Positions 1 through 10,873 are shown, counted from the stretch's first letter. The stretch: DNA of 19,817 nt from Caulobacteraceae bacterium UBA5005 (GCA_002398405.1 DGYN01000117.1:1-19817); one strand, 5' to 3'. Notes: generated by a model not told the origin, from the sequence alone. A program made the numbers and translations.

Positions 1-1
1 C

Positions 2-913
2 TGCTTCTATGTCTATCCGACGGCGTCGGAGGACGAGACGGCCAACAGCGACATGACCGCTGGCCGCGAGATCATGGTCACCGAGCGCCAGTTCGGCCGC
101 TATGGCCAGGTCTGCCGCCAGTTCGCCCCGCTCTACCGGTCGATCACCCTCACGGCGCTTCGGGCCAACACCTCGGGCAACCCGATGGCTGCCGCCGATC
201 GGGAGCTCGGCTACAACGACGTCAAGGCGGCTTGGAACTTCTACCTCGCCAACTATAACCAGGGCCGGGGCGTCATCCTGGTAGGCCACAGCCAGGGCGC
301 GGGGGTCCTGACCCGCCTGATCCAGAACGAGATCGAGGGAAAGCCCGTCGCCAAACAGATCATCGCGGCCCACACCCTGGGAACCACCGTGCAGGTTCCC
401 AAGGGCAAGGTCGTGGGCGGAACCTACAAGTCGACGCCGCTCTGCACCTCCGCCACCCAGACCGGTTGCGTGGTGGTCTATGGCAGCTATAGGTCCGACA
501 ACCCGCCCTCGGTGACGCCCCCTGCCCGCTTCGGACGCGCTGCGACCACCGGCGGAACGGTCGCCGCCTGCACCAATCCGGCGAAGCTTTCCGGCGGCAA
601 AGCCGTCCTCGACACCTATCAGAGCCGTGGCGAGGACGTCTGGGCCAAGGGGAAGACCATCAACACGACCTTCGTTCGCCTGCCCAACCTGGCGACCGGC
701 GAATGCGTCACCAAGGGGGCCTATACCTATCTGCAGATCACCGGGATCAACCTCGGCGAGACGGGTCCCCGGCGGAACATCATCACCGGCGATGTGGGTC
801 AACGGGACCCGACCTGGGGCCTGCACAATGGCGACATGTCGGTGGCGATCGGCGACCTGGTGACCCTGGCGGACCGGCAGGCAAGCGCATGGCTTTCCAA
901 GAACGGCAAGTAA
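2..913 (+). CDS. DUF3089 alpha/beta-hydrolase-like protein, 5' end outside the window
   Basis: This is the C-terminal 303 residues of a DUF3089 family protein. The reading frame is open from base 2, so the true start lies upstream. The visible part begins with Cys-Phe-Tyr-Val-Tyr-Pro-Thr, the block near the start of this family, so little more than the N-terminus is missing. A nucleophile elbow, Gly-His-Ser-Gln-Gly, has its serine codon at 290-292, as in lipases and esterases. A C-terminal Gly-Leu-His-Asn-Gly (codons near 820-835) may supply the catalytic histidine. Several cysteines fit an exported, disulfide-bonded enzyme, but the signal peptide would be off the window. The substrate is unknown; esterase or lipase activity is inferred from the fold. 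The next gene starts 95 bp downstream. Confidence 0.82.
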   Translation, partial: CFYVYPTASEDETANSDMTAGREIMVTERQFGRYGQVCRQFAPLYRSITLTALRANTSGNPMAAADRELGYNDVKAAWNFYLANYNQGRGVILVGHSQGAGVLTRLIQNEIEGKPVAKQIIAAHTLGTTVQVPKGKVVGGTYKSTPLCTSATQTGCVVVYGSYRSDNPPSVTPPARFGRAATTGGTVAACTNPAKLSGGKAVLDTYQSRGEDVWAKGKTINTTFVRLPNLATGECVTKGAYTYLQITGINLGETGPRRNIITGDVGQRDPTWGLHNGDMSVAIGDLVTLADRQASAWLSKNGK

Positions 914-1008
914 AGCCGGACTTCCCGCTCCCGATAGGCTAAGGTTGATGGATCGTCGTCCGGAGCCGATCATGGCTGTCGTGACGGCGGCTCAGATCGG
1001 CGGCATCC

Positions 1009-2082
1009 TTGCCCGGCCCCCTATCCGTACGCGGTGAAGCCCAGACGCTGGCGGAAGCCATCGTCAACACCATCCACGAGCCCCTGCTGGTGCTCGACGC
1101 GAAGCTGCGCGTGGTGGCGGCGAGCCGCGCCTTTTATGCGACCTTCAAGGTCGATCGGGGGAAGACGCAGGATTGCCTGCTCTACAGCCTTGGCGACGGC
1201 CAGTGGGACATCCCGGCCCTGCGCCTCCTCCTTGAGACCATCATCCCCGAGCGGGCCGAGATGGACGGCTTCGAGGTCACCCACGATTTCCCCGGCGTGG
1301 GCACACGGACCATGCTGCTCAACGCCCGCAAGGTGCTGTTCGAGACCAGCCCCGAGATCGCGATCCTGCTGGCCTTCACCGACGTTACCGAGCGCCGTGT
1401 TATCGAGCAGGCCAAGGATGAGCTTCAGCTGCGTACCGAGGGCCTGCTGCACGACAAACAGGTTCTGCTCCAGGAGATGGAGCACCGGGTCGCCAACAGC
1501 CTGCAGATCATTGCCAGTATTCTGATGTTGAAAGCCCGGCTGGTGACTTCCGAAGAGACCCGCCGCCACCTTAAAGACGCCCATCAGAGGGTCATGTCGG
1601 TGGCCAGCGTCCAGTCCCATCTTCACGCCGTTGATGGCATCGCCGAGATTTCCGTGCGCGACTACCTGACCAAGCTGTGTGGCAGTCTGGCAGACTCGAT
1701 GATCAGCGACGACCAGCCCATCACCCTGACGGTCATGGCTGATGACGGCCTTATAAGTTCGGCTCAGGCGGTGAGCATGGGACTGATCGTCACTGAATTG
1801 GTGATCAATGCGCTGAAGTACGCCTTCCCCATGGACAAGGCGGGATCACATGTCACCGTGACCTATGACAGCAACGGCTCTGATTGGCGTCTGGGGGTCA
1901 GCGACAACGGGATCGGAAAGGTCGATATGGGCGGCGACGCCCATCGGGGTCTGGGCACAATCATCGTCCATGCCTTGGTCAAGCAATTGGACGCCCGGAT
2001 GGAGATCAACTCCTCCTCGGCCGGCCTGAACGTCACCATATCGCACGCGACCTTCAAGACAGAACTTACCGCCGCCGCCTGA
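1009..2082 (+). CDS. PAS-domain sensor histidine kinase, HisKA_2 family
   Basis: A soluble two-component sensor kinase of about 357 residues with no membrane segment. Residues about 12-135 look like a PAS sensor domain (LLVLDAKLRVVAASRAFY at its start, AFTDVTERR at its end). The phosphoacceptor block is EMEHRVANSLQIIASIL with His159, the HisKA_2 pattern. The HATPase domain follows, with an N-box Asn267 in ELVINALKYAF and a DNGIG G-box at Asp299. Kinases of this class often feed single-domain regulators or PhyR in the alphaproteobacterial general stress response; no regulator is adjacent, so the partner is unknown. The start is uncertain. The only in-frame candidate is TTG at 1009 with a weak ribosome site, while an ATG at 972 with GGAG six bases upstream lies in another frame and hits a stop at 1035. 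The gene converges on the next one, leaving a 10 bp gap. Confidence 0.85.
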   Translation: MPGPLSVRGEAQTLAEAIVNTIHEPLLVLDAKLRVVAASRAFYATFKVDRGKTQDCLLYSLGDGQWDIPALRLLLETIIPERAEMDGFEVTHDFPGVGTRTMLLNARKVLFETSPEIAILLAFTDVTERRVIEQAKDELQLRTEGLLHDKQVLLQEMEHRVANSLQIIASILMLKARLVTSEETRRHLKDAHQRVMSVASVQSHLHAVDGIAEISVRDYLTKLCGSLADSMISDDQPITLTVMADDGLISSAQAVSMGLIVTELVINALKYAFPMDKAGSHVTVTYDSNGSDWRLGVSDNGIGKVDMGGDAHRGLGTIIVHALVKQLDARMEINSSSAGLNVTISHATFKTELTAAA

Positions 2083-2092
2083 GCTATGGGCG

Positions 2093-2347
2093 TCAGACCC
2101 GGCGGATGAGCCTGATGAGCAGGAGCAGGACCACCGCTCCGACGGTCGCGCCGATGATCGAGCCAACGATGCCGCTGCCCGGCAAAAGTCCAAGACGGCC
2201 CAGCAGCCATCCGCCGATAAACGATCCGACGATGCCGACCACGATGTTGCCCAGGAGGCCAAATCCGTAGCCCTTGACGATGACCCCGGCCAGCCAGCCG
2301 GCGACGGCGCCGATCAAGAACCAGATAAGCAGTGATTCAACGGACAT
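2093..2347 (-). CDS. GlsB/YeaQ/YmgE-type small membrane protein
   Basis: An 84-residue glycine-rich integral membrane protein with about three hydrophobic segments (LLIWFLIGAVAGWLAG; LLGNIVVGIVGSFIGGWLLG; GSIIGATVGAVVLLLLI). Size and the G-x-x-x-G texture match the family historically called transglycosylase-associated. The biochemical role is unknown, and members are often stress-induced in other bacteria. The reading frame extends 24 codons further upstream, but the ATG at 2347 is chosen because GGGAG sits about seven bases before it and the family begins at this point. It lies 85 bp beyond the stop of the oxidoreductase on the same strand, enough room for its own promoter, and it converges on the histidine kinase. 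I found no convincing EcfG promoter in that gap. Confidence 0.85.
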   Translation of the reverse strand: MSVESLLIWFLIGAVAGWLAGVIVKGYGFGLLGNIVVGIVGSFIGGWLLGRLGLLPGSGIVGSIIGATVGAVVLLLLIRLIRRV

Positions 2348-2432
2348 GGAGGTCTCCCGGAGCGGCGCGTCGGCCGCGGTGACGGAAGGAATCCCCCGCC
2401 TCGGGAAGGTAATCCCCAAGCTTGGCTTTGGT

Positions 2433-3821
2433 TCAGCCAGCGGCGCCGAGCAGCCGTCTCAGGTTCGCGACCGCCGCCGGCCGCGCGATGCGGATACGGT
2501 CCGAGATGGCGCGCGTCTCATCGGTGGTCTCGGGCCGCGCCTCCCCTGCCCTGAACCCTGAGAGGCGGTGCGACCCGATCCACTTGCGCAGGTCCGCATC
2601 CTCAGCCCAGCGGGCGCCGGCCGCGATGTCCGCCAGGGTCCAGCGCAGCCAATCCTCACGATCCTCCCCCAGGGTGACCGGAGTGCAGAGATGGTTCTTC
2701 AGCGCCTCACCCTCATAGGCCGCCTCGACGTGGGCGATGAGGGCGGCGGAGAGGCAGACGACGCCGCCGCGCAGGGTCTGGGGCGTGATCCGCTCGCCGT
2801 CGAACACCGGGATCGCCGGGCGGCGGGCGAAGGCCATGGCGGTACAGTCGATGTAGAGCGCGTCCGGATTGGCGGCGACGACGCCCTGGTCAAGGGTCAG
2901 GCGGTCGGGCGCGATGTGGGTGACGTGGCCCAGGCGCACGATGTCGGTGATGGTGGCCAGTAGCTCGGCCTCCCCCTGGCTCAGGGTCGCGCCGCGGAAC
3001 ATGGTGGGAGTCACTGACCGGTCGATGCGCATCAGGACGCCGGCTGCCTCCAGCAGCAGGAACAGGTCATCGATGTCGCTCGCCGCGGCGGCGGCCTCGA
3101 GCGTGGCCGCCTGATTGGCGCTGAACGCCATCTGGAACCTGGCCCCGGGCTGGATGGTGGCCCGGTTGATCAGCCAGGAGTCCCGCGGCCGCACCCAGCG
3201 GATGGCGCTGGGGTCCACGCCCGCCTGCAGAAGCCAGGTCCCAGCGTCCATCGCCGTCTTGCTGGCGCCCAGGAGGACGAACCTCCTGAAATCCTTGGCC
3301 CGTTCGGGCAGGGCGTTGGGCGGAATCACCGCCACCCCCTCCTCCGCCGAAAAGGACGGGGTGTGGGTCGAGGGGATGCGGATGTCGAAATAGCTGGTGT
3401 CGACGATCTTGCGGTAAGTGACCTGGGATTCTTCGCCGGAGACCAGCGAGCGGATTCGGCCCTCTCCCAGATATTCGGATCGCGGGAAATAGCGGACCCG
3501 GCCGGAGGGCAGGAACCGCTCGCGCATCAGGCGGTCGAAGTGGGCGAGGATTTCCGGCAGGGACGCCAGCTCATAAAGCCCGGCGTTGTGACCTGCCTCA
3601 TCGATGCGGCCCGTCCCCAGGTCCCGCGACCCCGCCCCATAGTAGGCGGAAGGCAGGTGCAGGCGCACGAAGGGATAGGCGTCGATCCAGTGACCGCCAG
3701 GCGCCGCGCGGCGATCGACGATGACCATATCCGCATCGGATTCGCTCAGCATCTGATCGGCGAAGATCATGCCAAGCGCGCCCGCGCCGACAATCAGGTA
3801 GTCGGTGGAGGACGTCTCCAC
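2433..3821 (-). CDS. FAD-dependent oxidoreductase (flavin monooxygenase-like fold)
   Basis: A 462-residue flavoprotein. An N-terminal Rossmann dinucleotide motif, VGAGALG (Gly12 to Gly17), should bind FAD, and the acidic end of the second strand is visible in MVIVDRR. The following GGHWIDAYPFVRLHLPSAYY resembles the GG-x-W...YP...R block of flavin-containing monooxygenases and related NAD(P)-binding proteins. A second nucleotide-binding segment, VLLGASKTAMD, is in mid-protein. The substrate cannot be deduced. The start is GTG at 3821, only nine bases after the nusG stop on the same strand, so co-transcription and possibly coupled translation with secE-nusG are likely. That placement is odd because rplK normally follows nusG. 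No signal peptide or membrane segment is evident, so it is probably cytoplasmic. Confidence 0.8.
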   Translation of the reverse strand: METSSTDYLIVGAGALGMIFADQMLSESDADMVIVDRRAAPGGHWIDAYPFVRLHLPSAYYGAGSRDLGTGRIDEAGHNAGLYELASLPEILAHFDRLMRERFLPSGRVRYFPRSEYLGEGRIRSLVSGEESQVTYRKIVDTSYFDIRIPSTHTPSFSAEEGVAVIPPNALPERAKDFRRFVLLGASKTAMDAGTWLLQAGVDPSAIRWVRPRDSWLINRATIQPGARFQMAFSANQAATLEAAAAASDIDDLFLLLEAAGVLMRIDRSVTPTMFRGATLSQGEAELLATITDIVRLGHVTHIAPDRLTLDQGVVAANPDALYIDCTAMAFARRPAIPVFDGERITPQTLRGGVVCLSAALIAHVEAAYEGEALKNHLCTPVTLGEDREDWLRWTLADIAAGARWAEDADLRKWIGSHRLSGFRAGEARPETTDETRAISDRIRIARPAAVANLRRLLGAAG

Positions 3822-3830
3822 CCGGCGGCC

Positions 3831-4400
3831 CTAGCTGATCTTTTCGACCTGGGTGTATTCGAGCTCGACCGGGGTGGCCCGGCCGAAGATCGAGACGGTG
3901 ACCTTGAGGCGCGCGCGCTCCTCGTCGACGTCTTCCACCGCGCCGTTGAACGAGGCGAAGGGACCGTCGGTGACTTTCACCTGCTCGCCGATCTCGAACA
4001 TGATCGTGGGCTTGGGACGCTCGACGCCCTCTTCGATGGCGCCGATGATGCGGGCGACTTCCTTTTCGGAAACCGGCATGGGCTTTGAGCCGCTCCCCAG
4101 GAAGCCGGTGACCTTCGGAGTGTTCTTGATCAGGTGGTAGGCCTGGTCGGTGAGTTCCATCTTCACCAGGACATAGCCGGGGAAGAACTTGCGCTCGGCG
4201 TTGACCTTGCGGCCGCGGCGGATCTCAACGACGTCCTCGGTGGGGACCAGAACCTCTGAGAACTGGTCGTCCAGTCCCTGCGATTTCGCCTGCTCGAGGA
4301 TGGTTTCCTTCACGCGCTTTTCGAAGTTCGAATAGGCGTGGACGATGTACCACTTGTGGTGCGGATTGCCGGTCGGGACGGCGGCGGCTTCAGCGGTCAT
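3831..4400 (-). CDS. nusG: Transcription termination/antitermination factor NusG
   Basis: A 189-residue NusG, the universally conserved factor that binds RNA polymerase, modulates pausing and couples to Rho and ribosomes. The NGN domain starts at KWYIVHAYSNFEKRV (residues 16-30) and includes the family block RKFFPGYVLVKM (70-81). The KOW domain is at the C-terminus, with FEIGEQVKVTDGPFASFNG at 135-153. Length is normal. The frame is open 20 codons further upstream, but ATG at 4400 is chosen because it lies four bases after the secE stop and gives the usual short N-terminal extension. It forms the expected secE-nusG pair. The flavoprotein gene follows nine bases downstream in place of ribosomal protein genes. 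Confidence 0.97.
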   Translation of the reverse strand: MTAEAAAVPTGNPHHKWYIVHAYSNFEKRVKETILEQAKSQGLDDQFSEVLVPTEDVVEIRRGRKVNAERKFFPGYVLVKMELTDQAYHLIKNTPKVTGFLGSGSKPMPVSEKEVARIIGAIEEGVERPKPTIMFEIGEQVKVTDGPFASFNGAVEDVDEERARLKVTVSIFGRATPVELEYTQVEKIS

Positions 4401-4404
4401 GTTC

Positions 4405-4728
4405 TTAGGATCCCGGGGTGGCGAGCTTGAAGATGCCGGCCATGGTGGCGGTGAGGCCAAGGTCCAGCACCTGGAAGAACAGGGCGGTGATGGCCACCAT
4501 GATGAAGACCATGACCGAGGTGATCCAGGTCTCCTTGCGGCTGGTCCAGGTGATCTTGCGGCCTTCGGCGCGGACTTCGGCGATGAACTGGAGGGGGTTG
4601 AAGGGCTTCCTCTTTTCCTTCGCCGCCTCGGTGGCGACGGGTGAAGTCGGCGAGACGACCTGAGCCGTCTTGGCGGCCCGATCCTTGATCGCCGAGGCGC
4701 GGTTCGATTTCTGACGCGGCTTCTTCAT
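4405..4728 (-). CDS. secE: Preprotein translocase subunit SecE
   Basis: A 107-residue SecE, the clamp subunit of the SecYEG channel in the inner membrane. A lysine/arginine-rich cytoplasmic N-terminus (residues 1-45) is followed by the conserved amphipathic stretch FIAEVRAEGRKITWTSRKET (48-67) and a single transmembrane helix at about 69-91. It has the short one-helix architecture usual outside enterobacteria, with a somewhat long N-terminal tail. The ATG at 4728 lies 23 bp after tRNA-Trp, and nusG begins four bases after the stop, so tRNA-Trp, secE and nusG probably form one transcript. Confidence 0.96.
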   Translation of the reverse strand: MKKPRQKSNRASAIKDRAAKTAQVVSPTSPVATEAAKEKRKPFNPLQFIAEVRAEGRKITWTSRKETWITSVMVFIMVAITALFFQVLDLGLTATMAGIFKLATPGS

Positions 4729-4751
4729 CTAGTCCTTCAACCATAAATAAC

Positions 4752-4827
4752 TGGCAGGAGTGGAGGGACTCGAACCCCCGGCCCTCGGTTTTGGAGACCG
4801 ATGCTCTACCAGCTGAGCTACACTCCT
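4752..4827 (-). tRNA. tRNA-Trp (anticodon CCA)
   Basis: Read on the minus strand this is a complete cloverleaf. The seven-pair acceptor stem AGGAGTG/CACTCCT is formed by 4821-4827 and 4756-4762. The D-arm contains AGCTCAGCTGGTAGAGC, the anticodon loop CTCCAAA carries CCA for tryptophan, and the T-arm contains GGTTCGAGTCC. The discriminator base is G, and a genomically encoded CCA end occupies 4752-4754. tRNA-Trp directly before secE-nusG is a common bacterial arrangement. Confidence 0.97.
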
Positions 4828-4838
4828 ATCGCCCGGCC

Positions 4839-4867
4839 GATGAAAAGAGCGCGCCGCGAGCCTTCAA
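4839..4867 (-). promoter_or_regulatory. Possible housekeeping promoter of tRNA-Trp-secE-nusG
   Basis: On the minus strand, TTGAAG (4862-4867) and TTCATC (4839-4844) are separated by 17 bases, and the -10-like hexamer lies 11 bases before the tRNA 5' end. The spacing suits a sigma-70 type promoter, but the -10 element is a weak match, so this is a candidate only. Confidence 0.33.
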
Positions 4868-4990
4868 GCCCACCGGCGCGCGCGACCCATTGCCAGAGCC
4901 GGCTCACTTAGCAGTGGCGATAGGCGTTTACAAGGTTGTGAGGCGCATCGGAAAGCGGCTTTGACGCGTTGTCGGCCCAAGGAGACCGCC

Positions 4991-5167
4991 ATGCCACAAT
5001 CCAAAACCGCCCAGCGCCCAAAGAACCGCGAGACCGAGAATGAGATGCTGAAGGGCGGAAAGCCGCCAAGACCCGCGACAGAGCCCGGAGGCGCCGCCAG
5101 CTCGACCAAGAACGCGACGACCATGACCGATCCTGCGACGGGAGAGCCGCAAAAGCGCTCACGATAG
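4991..5167 (+). CDS. Small hydrophilic protein of unknown function
   Basis: A 58-residue protein rich in Lys, Arg, Pro, Thr and Glu, with no hydrophobic segment, cysteine or recognisable domain; it is probably disordered. The best evidence that it is a gene is a near-perfect ribosome site, AAGGAG at 4979-4984, six bases before ATG 4991. An earlier in-frame ATG at 4961 lacks such a site. It stops 27 bases before the LexA box of uvrA and is read in the same direction. I do not recognise the family. Small proteins like this are frequent in Caulobacterales, but a function cannot be assigned. Confidence 0.6.
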   Translation: MPQSKTAQRPKNRETENEMLKGGKPPRPATEPGGAASSTKNATTMTDPATGEPQKRSR

Positions 5168-5194
5168 AGGCGTGGTGGATGGCCGCAGACGCAT

Positions 5195-5209
5195 GTTCTT
5201 ATATTGTTC
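5195..5209 (+). promoter_or_regulatory. LexA (SOS) operator upstream of uvrA
   Basis: GTTC (5195-5198), seven bases, GTTC (5206-5209). This is the direct-repeat LexA box of alphaproteobacteria, GTTC-N7-GTTC. It sits 77 bases before the uvrA start, in the only intergenic space that could hold the uvrA promoter, so DNA damage should derepress uvrA. Confidence 0.9.
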
Positions 5210-5286
5210 TTGTGTCTTTTCCGACTCCGACTACTACATAGTCCGTTCCCGCCCGCCCTCGTGGCCGGCTTCCAGCGTTCCGTGAC

Positions 5287-8164
<2,878 letters not shown>

Positions 8165-8190
<26 letters not shown>

Positions 8191-9016
8191 GCGCAAGGCC
8201 GCGCCAGATGATGGCCGGCGGGGCCAGCATGACCACGACCGATAGGGCCTGAAGCAGGGACTGGACCACCTGGACGGCGATCATGCCGGGGCTGAGGGCC
8301 GCCGCCACGCTGGCCGGCGCGGGGTCCAGCCCGAGGAGCGTCGAGATCGCGCCGATGATGCCGCCGCCCAGGATGGAGATCACCAGGCTCAGGATCGTGG
8401 CGATGGCGAGGGCGCCCAGGATCGGCATAAAATGGCCGCGTGTGGCCCGCCAAGCGGCGAGCACATTCACCCGCTTCTCGGCGATCGCGAAGGGAGCGAG
8501 CAGACAAAGGCGAACCGACACCAGAAGAACGGCGCCGATGGTCAGCAGGAAACTCAACAGGGGGACGAGGGCCGCGCCCCCGATCGCCGCCAGAACACCG
8601 ATGATCACTGTTCCAATGAAGACCACGCCAAAGGCCGCCACCATGGTGATCAACATGGCGAGCAGCACCCGCAGTTCATCGCCGCCAAGGGCGAGCGGCG
8701 CAGCGCGGCCCTGCGGCTTGAGGATCAGGCGCAAGACCCCCGCCTGAATGAAGATCTGGACGACGATCAGAGGCGCCATCGCGGTCAACAACTTGACCGC
8801 GGCGTCCTGCATGAGGCCAAGGGCCGCCGCGGGATCAGAGGGATTGGCTGCGGCGAGCGCGTTCATCGCCGCCCCGGCTCCATTGCCTCCCATGATCGCC
8901 GTCATGGCGACGCCGCCGGCAAAAGAGACCGCCCACCAGGCCGCCACCGCCCGCGGATTTTCCCGCGCGATACGAAAGCCTTCGAGGGCGGCGTCTGTCG
9001 GGGAGAAGGAGGTCAT
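8165..9016 (-). CDS. Polytopic membrane protein, tandem paralogue 3 of 3
   Basis: A 283-residue inner-membrane protein with about six hydrophobic segments, among them VVFIGTVIIGVLAAIGGAAL and LSFLLTIGAVLLVSVRL. It shares a pattern with its two upstream neighbours: an N-terminal GFRIARENPRAVAAWWAVSF block, a mid-protein RLILKPQGR...GGDELRVLL block, and a VRLCLLAPFAIAEKRVNVL...W..TRG block. It may belong to the YciC or GPDPase-membrane-domain group of bacterial membrane proteins, but I cannot confirm this. It is last in a leftward run of three, 26 bp after the previous stop, so an operon is likely. Its final codons overlap the 3' end of uvrA convergently. Function unknown. Confidence 0.8.
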
Positions 9017-9042
9017 TGAGGGCTCTTAGCCGTTCCGCGGCC

Positions 9043-9990
9043 TTAGTCGAAGACCTCGACGCCGGTCAGGCCCCGCTTTTCGGCGATGATCTGATAGATC
9101 CGCGTCCAGGGCGCCACGACCAACAGATTGAGGACATAGGCCAGGAGGACGTAGAGCAGCAGGAACACAATCATCATGGGTCCCAGGGTGGTGAATGTCT
9201 GGAGCGCGCTGGCGCCAGAGGCGGCTTGCAAGCCCAGGGCCACCGCGCCGACGGCGAAGAGCAGGACGCCCACAATGACGACGCCGAGAACCAAGGCGAT
9301 GTTGAACAGTATCTGGACCAGGGCGAAACCGAACAGTTGGCCGGCGTAGCCCCTGGTGAAGGCCCAACCTTCGAAGATGTTGATCTTGCCCTCGGCCACG
9401 GTCAGCGGAACGGCGAAGCCCAACCTGACGTAGAAATACAGCAGGGCGAGGAGCGCGGCGAGAATGGCCAGGCCTCCGACAACACCCGCGAGAATCGCGC
9501 CGCCCATACCCCCGTCACCGGCCGCCGAAAGACCGATCGCCACCCCCATGGGAAGCGCGATCACCAACATAACGGCGACGAGAGCCACGACTGCGAGCAA
9601 CCAAAGGACAATGCCGACGACGGCGACCCGAAGCTCGTCGGCGCGAAAGTCGAGGTAAAACCATCGGCGGTCCTCGGGGCGCAGGATCGCCCTGAACAAC
9701 GCGACCTGCAGCAGGGCCCAGGTGAATATGCTCAGCACCAACGAAAAGATCTGGATCAGCCCATTCAAAGGTCCGGCCAACGACGGCGCGGGATCTCCGG
9801 ACGCCGGATCCCAGGCTTCCAACCGCTGAGACAGGCTGGCCAGATCGCCGCCCCCGACCAGGAACGACAGAATCACCGGTATCGCAGTGATGCCGACATA
9901 GACCACCGCCCACATCAGGACGGCGATCGGCTTGCGGCCGATCAGCCGGAACCCTTCAAAGAAGGCTGGCCAGATGTTGGCCCTATCCAT
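9043..9990 (-). CDS. Polytopic membrane protein, tandem paralogue 2 of 3
   Basis: A 315-residue inner-membrane protein with about six hydrophobic segments (such as PIAVLMWAVVYVGITAIPVI and ILAALLALLYFYVRLGFAV). It carries the shared blocks GFRLIGRKPIAVLMWAVVY, then RAILRPEDRRWFYLDFRADE, then VRLGFAVPLTVAEGKINIFE followed by W.FTRG. Its start overlaps the stop of the preceding paralogue by eight bases, which suggests translational coupling. The polar segment after the first helices (DLASLSQRLEAWDPASGDP) is unique to this copy. No catalytic motif is visible; a structural, transport-related or envelope role cannot be distinguished from sequence alone. Confidence 0.8.
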   Translation of the reverse strand: MDRANIWPAFFEGFRLIGRKPIAVLMWAVVYVGITAIPVILSFLVGGGDLASLSQRLEAWDPASGDPAPSLAGPLNGLIQIFSLVLSIFTWALLQVALFRAILRPEDRRWFYLDFRADELRVAVVGIVLWLLAVVALVAVMLVIALPMGVAIGLSAAGDGGMGGAILAGVVGGLAILAALLALLYFYVRLGFAVPLTVAEGKINIFEGWAFTRGYAGQLFGFALVQILFNIALVLGVVIVGVLLFAVGAVALGLQAASGASALQTFTTLGPMMIVFLLLYVLLAYVLNLLVVAPWTRIYQIIAEKRGLTGVEVFD

Positions 9991-10873
9991 TCTTCTTCGC
10001 GGCCATCAGGTCCCGGTAGACCGCAGCGGTGCTGGCCCCCAGGATCGGCAAGCGCAGGGTATCCTGAATGATCTGCACCGCGCCGCCGACCAGGACCCCA
10101 AATCCCAACAGGGGCAGCATCGAGGCCAGGTCGTCCGGCTTCTGCTGCAGAACCGCCGCGAAGGCCCCGTCAGCGAAGACTGACTGGAGCACATAGGCGG
10201 CGATGAGGACCACCAGATAGAAGAGGAAGGCCACCACATAGGACAGGAAGATCGGCAGGAAATGGGTCGTGAAAGGGCCCTTGGTGAGCCACCAGGAGCC
10301 GATCAGGTGGAAGTCGCGGTCGGCATAGGTTTGCGCCGCGGCGAGCGACAGTCTGGTGGAGATATAGGCCACCAGGGCGATGGCCGGCACGCAGGCGATG
10401 AAGCCGAGGATGGGGTTGGTGCGCAGCAACACCAGGACGGCCATGAACAGAATGACCTCAAGGAAGAAGAGGACGAAGAACCGCACCAGGCGCACCAGGA
10501 AGACCAGGAACTCCTCGACGCCGGCGCGCAGATAGAAATACCTGCTCTGCTCGGGATGGAGGACCATCCGCTTGACGGCGGTAGTGAAGATCGAATCCAG
10601 GGCCAGGTACGCCGGCAACGCGACGATCACCACGCCGGAGAATCCCGCGACGATGGCCAGCAGGGCGGAATAGTCGATGGCGTCGGCTTTGACGCTTTCG
10701 ATGAATGGCGGCAGCAAGGTCGTCGAAACCACGCCCAGCGTGATCAGGCTTAGGGCGATGACCCCAGCCTTCACAGCCGCATTGATCAAAGCCCAGACAA
10801 CGAAAACGATAGGCTTGTCGCGAAGCAGCTTCAAACCCGCGACCCCAGCCGCAACCGGCGAAACGCTAGCCAT
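9983..10873 (-). CDS. Polytopic membrane protein, tandem paralogue 1 of 3
   Basis: A 296-residue inner-membrane protein and first gene of the leftward three-gene run. It begins with ATG at 10873 preceded by a GGGGGGA ribosome site. The shared family blocks are GLKLLRDKPIVFVVWALINA near the N-terminus, RMVLHPEQSRYFYLRAGVEE in the middle and TRLSLAAAQTYADRDFHLIG later, again followed by W.LTKG. Hydrophobic stretches include VLFFLEVILFMAVLVLL and LSYVVAFLFYLVVLIAAYVL. The promoter should lie in the 91 bp divergent gap shared with trmFO. The family may be YciC-like or contain a GPDPase-type membrane domain. I do not know the function. Confidence 0.8.
   Translation of the reverse strand: MASVSPVAAGVAGLKLLRDKPIVFVVWALINAAVKAGVIALSLITLGVVSTTLLPPFIESVKADAIDYSALLAIVAGFSGVVIVALPAYLALDSIFTTAVKRMVLHPEQSRYFYLRAGVEEFLVFLVRLVRFFVLFFLEVILFMAVLVLLRTNPILGFIACVPAIALVAYISTRLSLAAAQTYADRDFHLIGSWWLTKGPFTTHFLPIFLSYVVAFLFYLVVLIAAYVLQSVFADGAFAAVLQQKPDDLASMLPLLGFGVLVGGAVQIIQDTLRLPILGASTAAVYRDLMAAKKNG

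Noticed and set aside
2411..2432. Palindrome CCAAGCTTGG after the flavoprotein stop as a terminator
   Set aside because: It has no loop and no T-run on the minus strand.
2408..2434. GAAC-N16-GATT on the minus strand before the GlsB-like gene as an EcfG promoter
   Set aside because: Both halves deviate from the consensus (TGAAC and GATT), so it is no better than chance.
9016..10071. Plus-strand ORF of 351 codons antisense to the membrane-protein operon
   Set aside because: Its protein is Gln/Asp/Arg-rich without a domain, while the opposite strand encodes convincing hydrophobic helices with ribosome sites.
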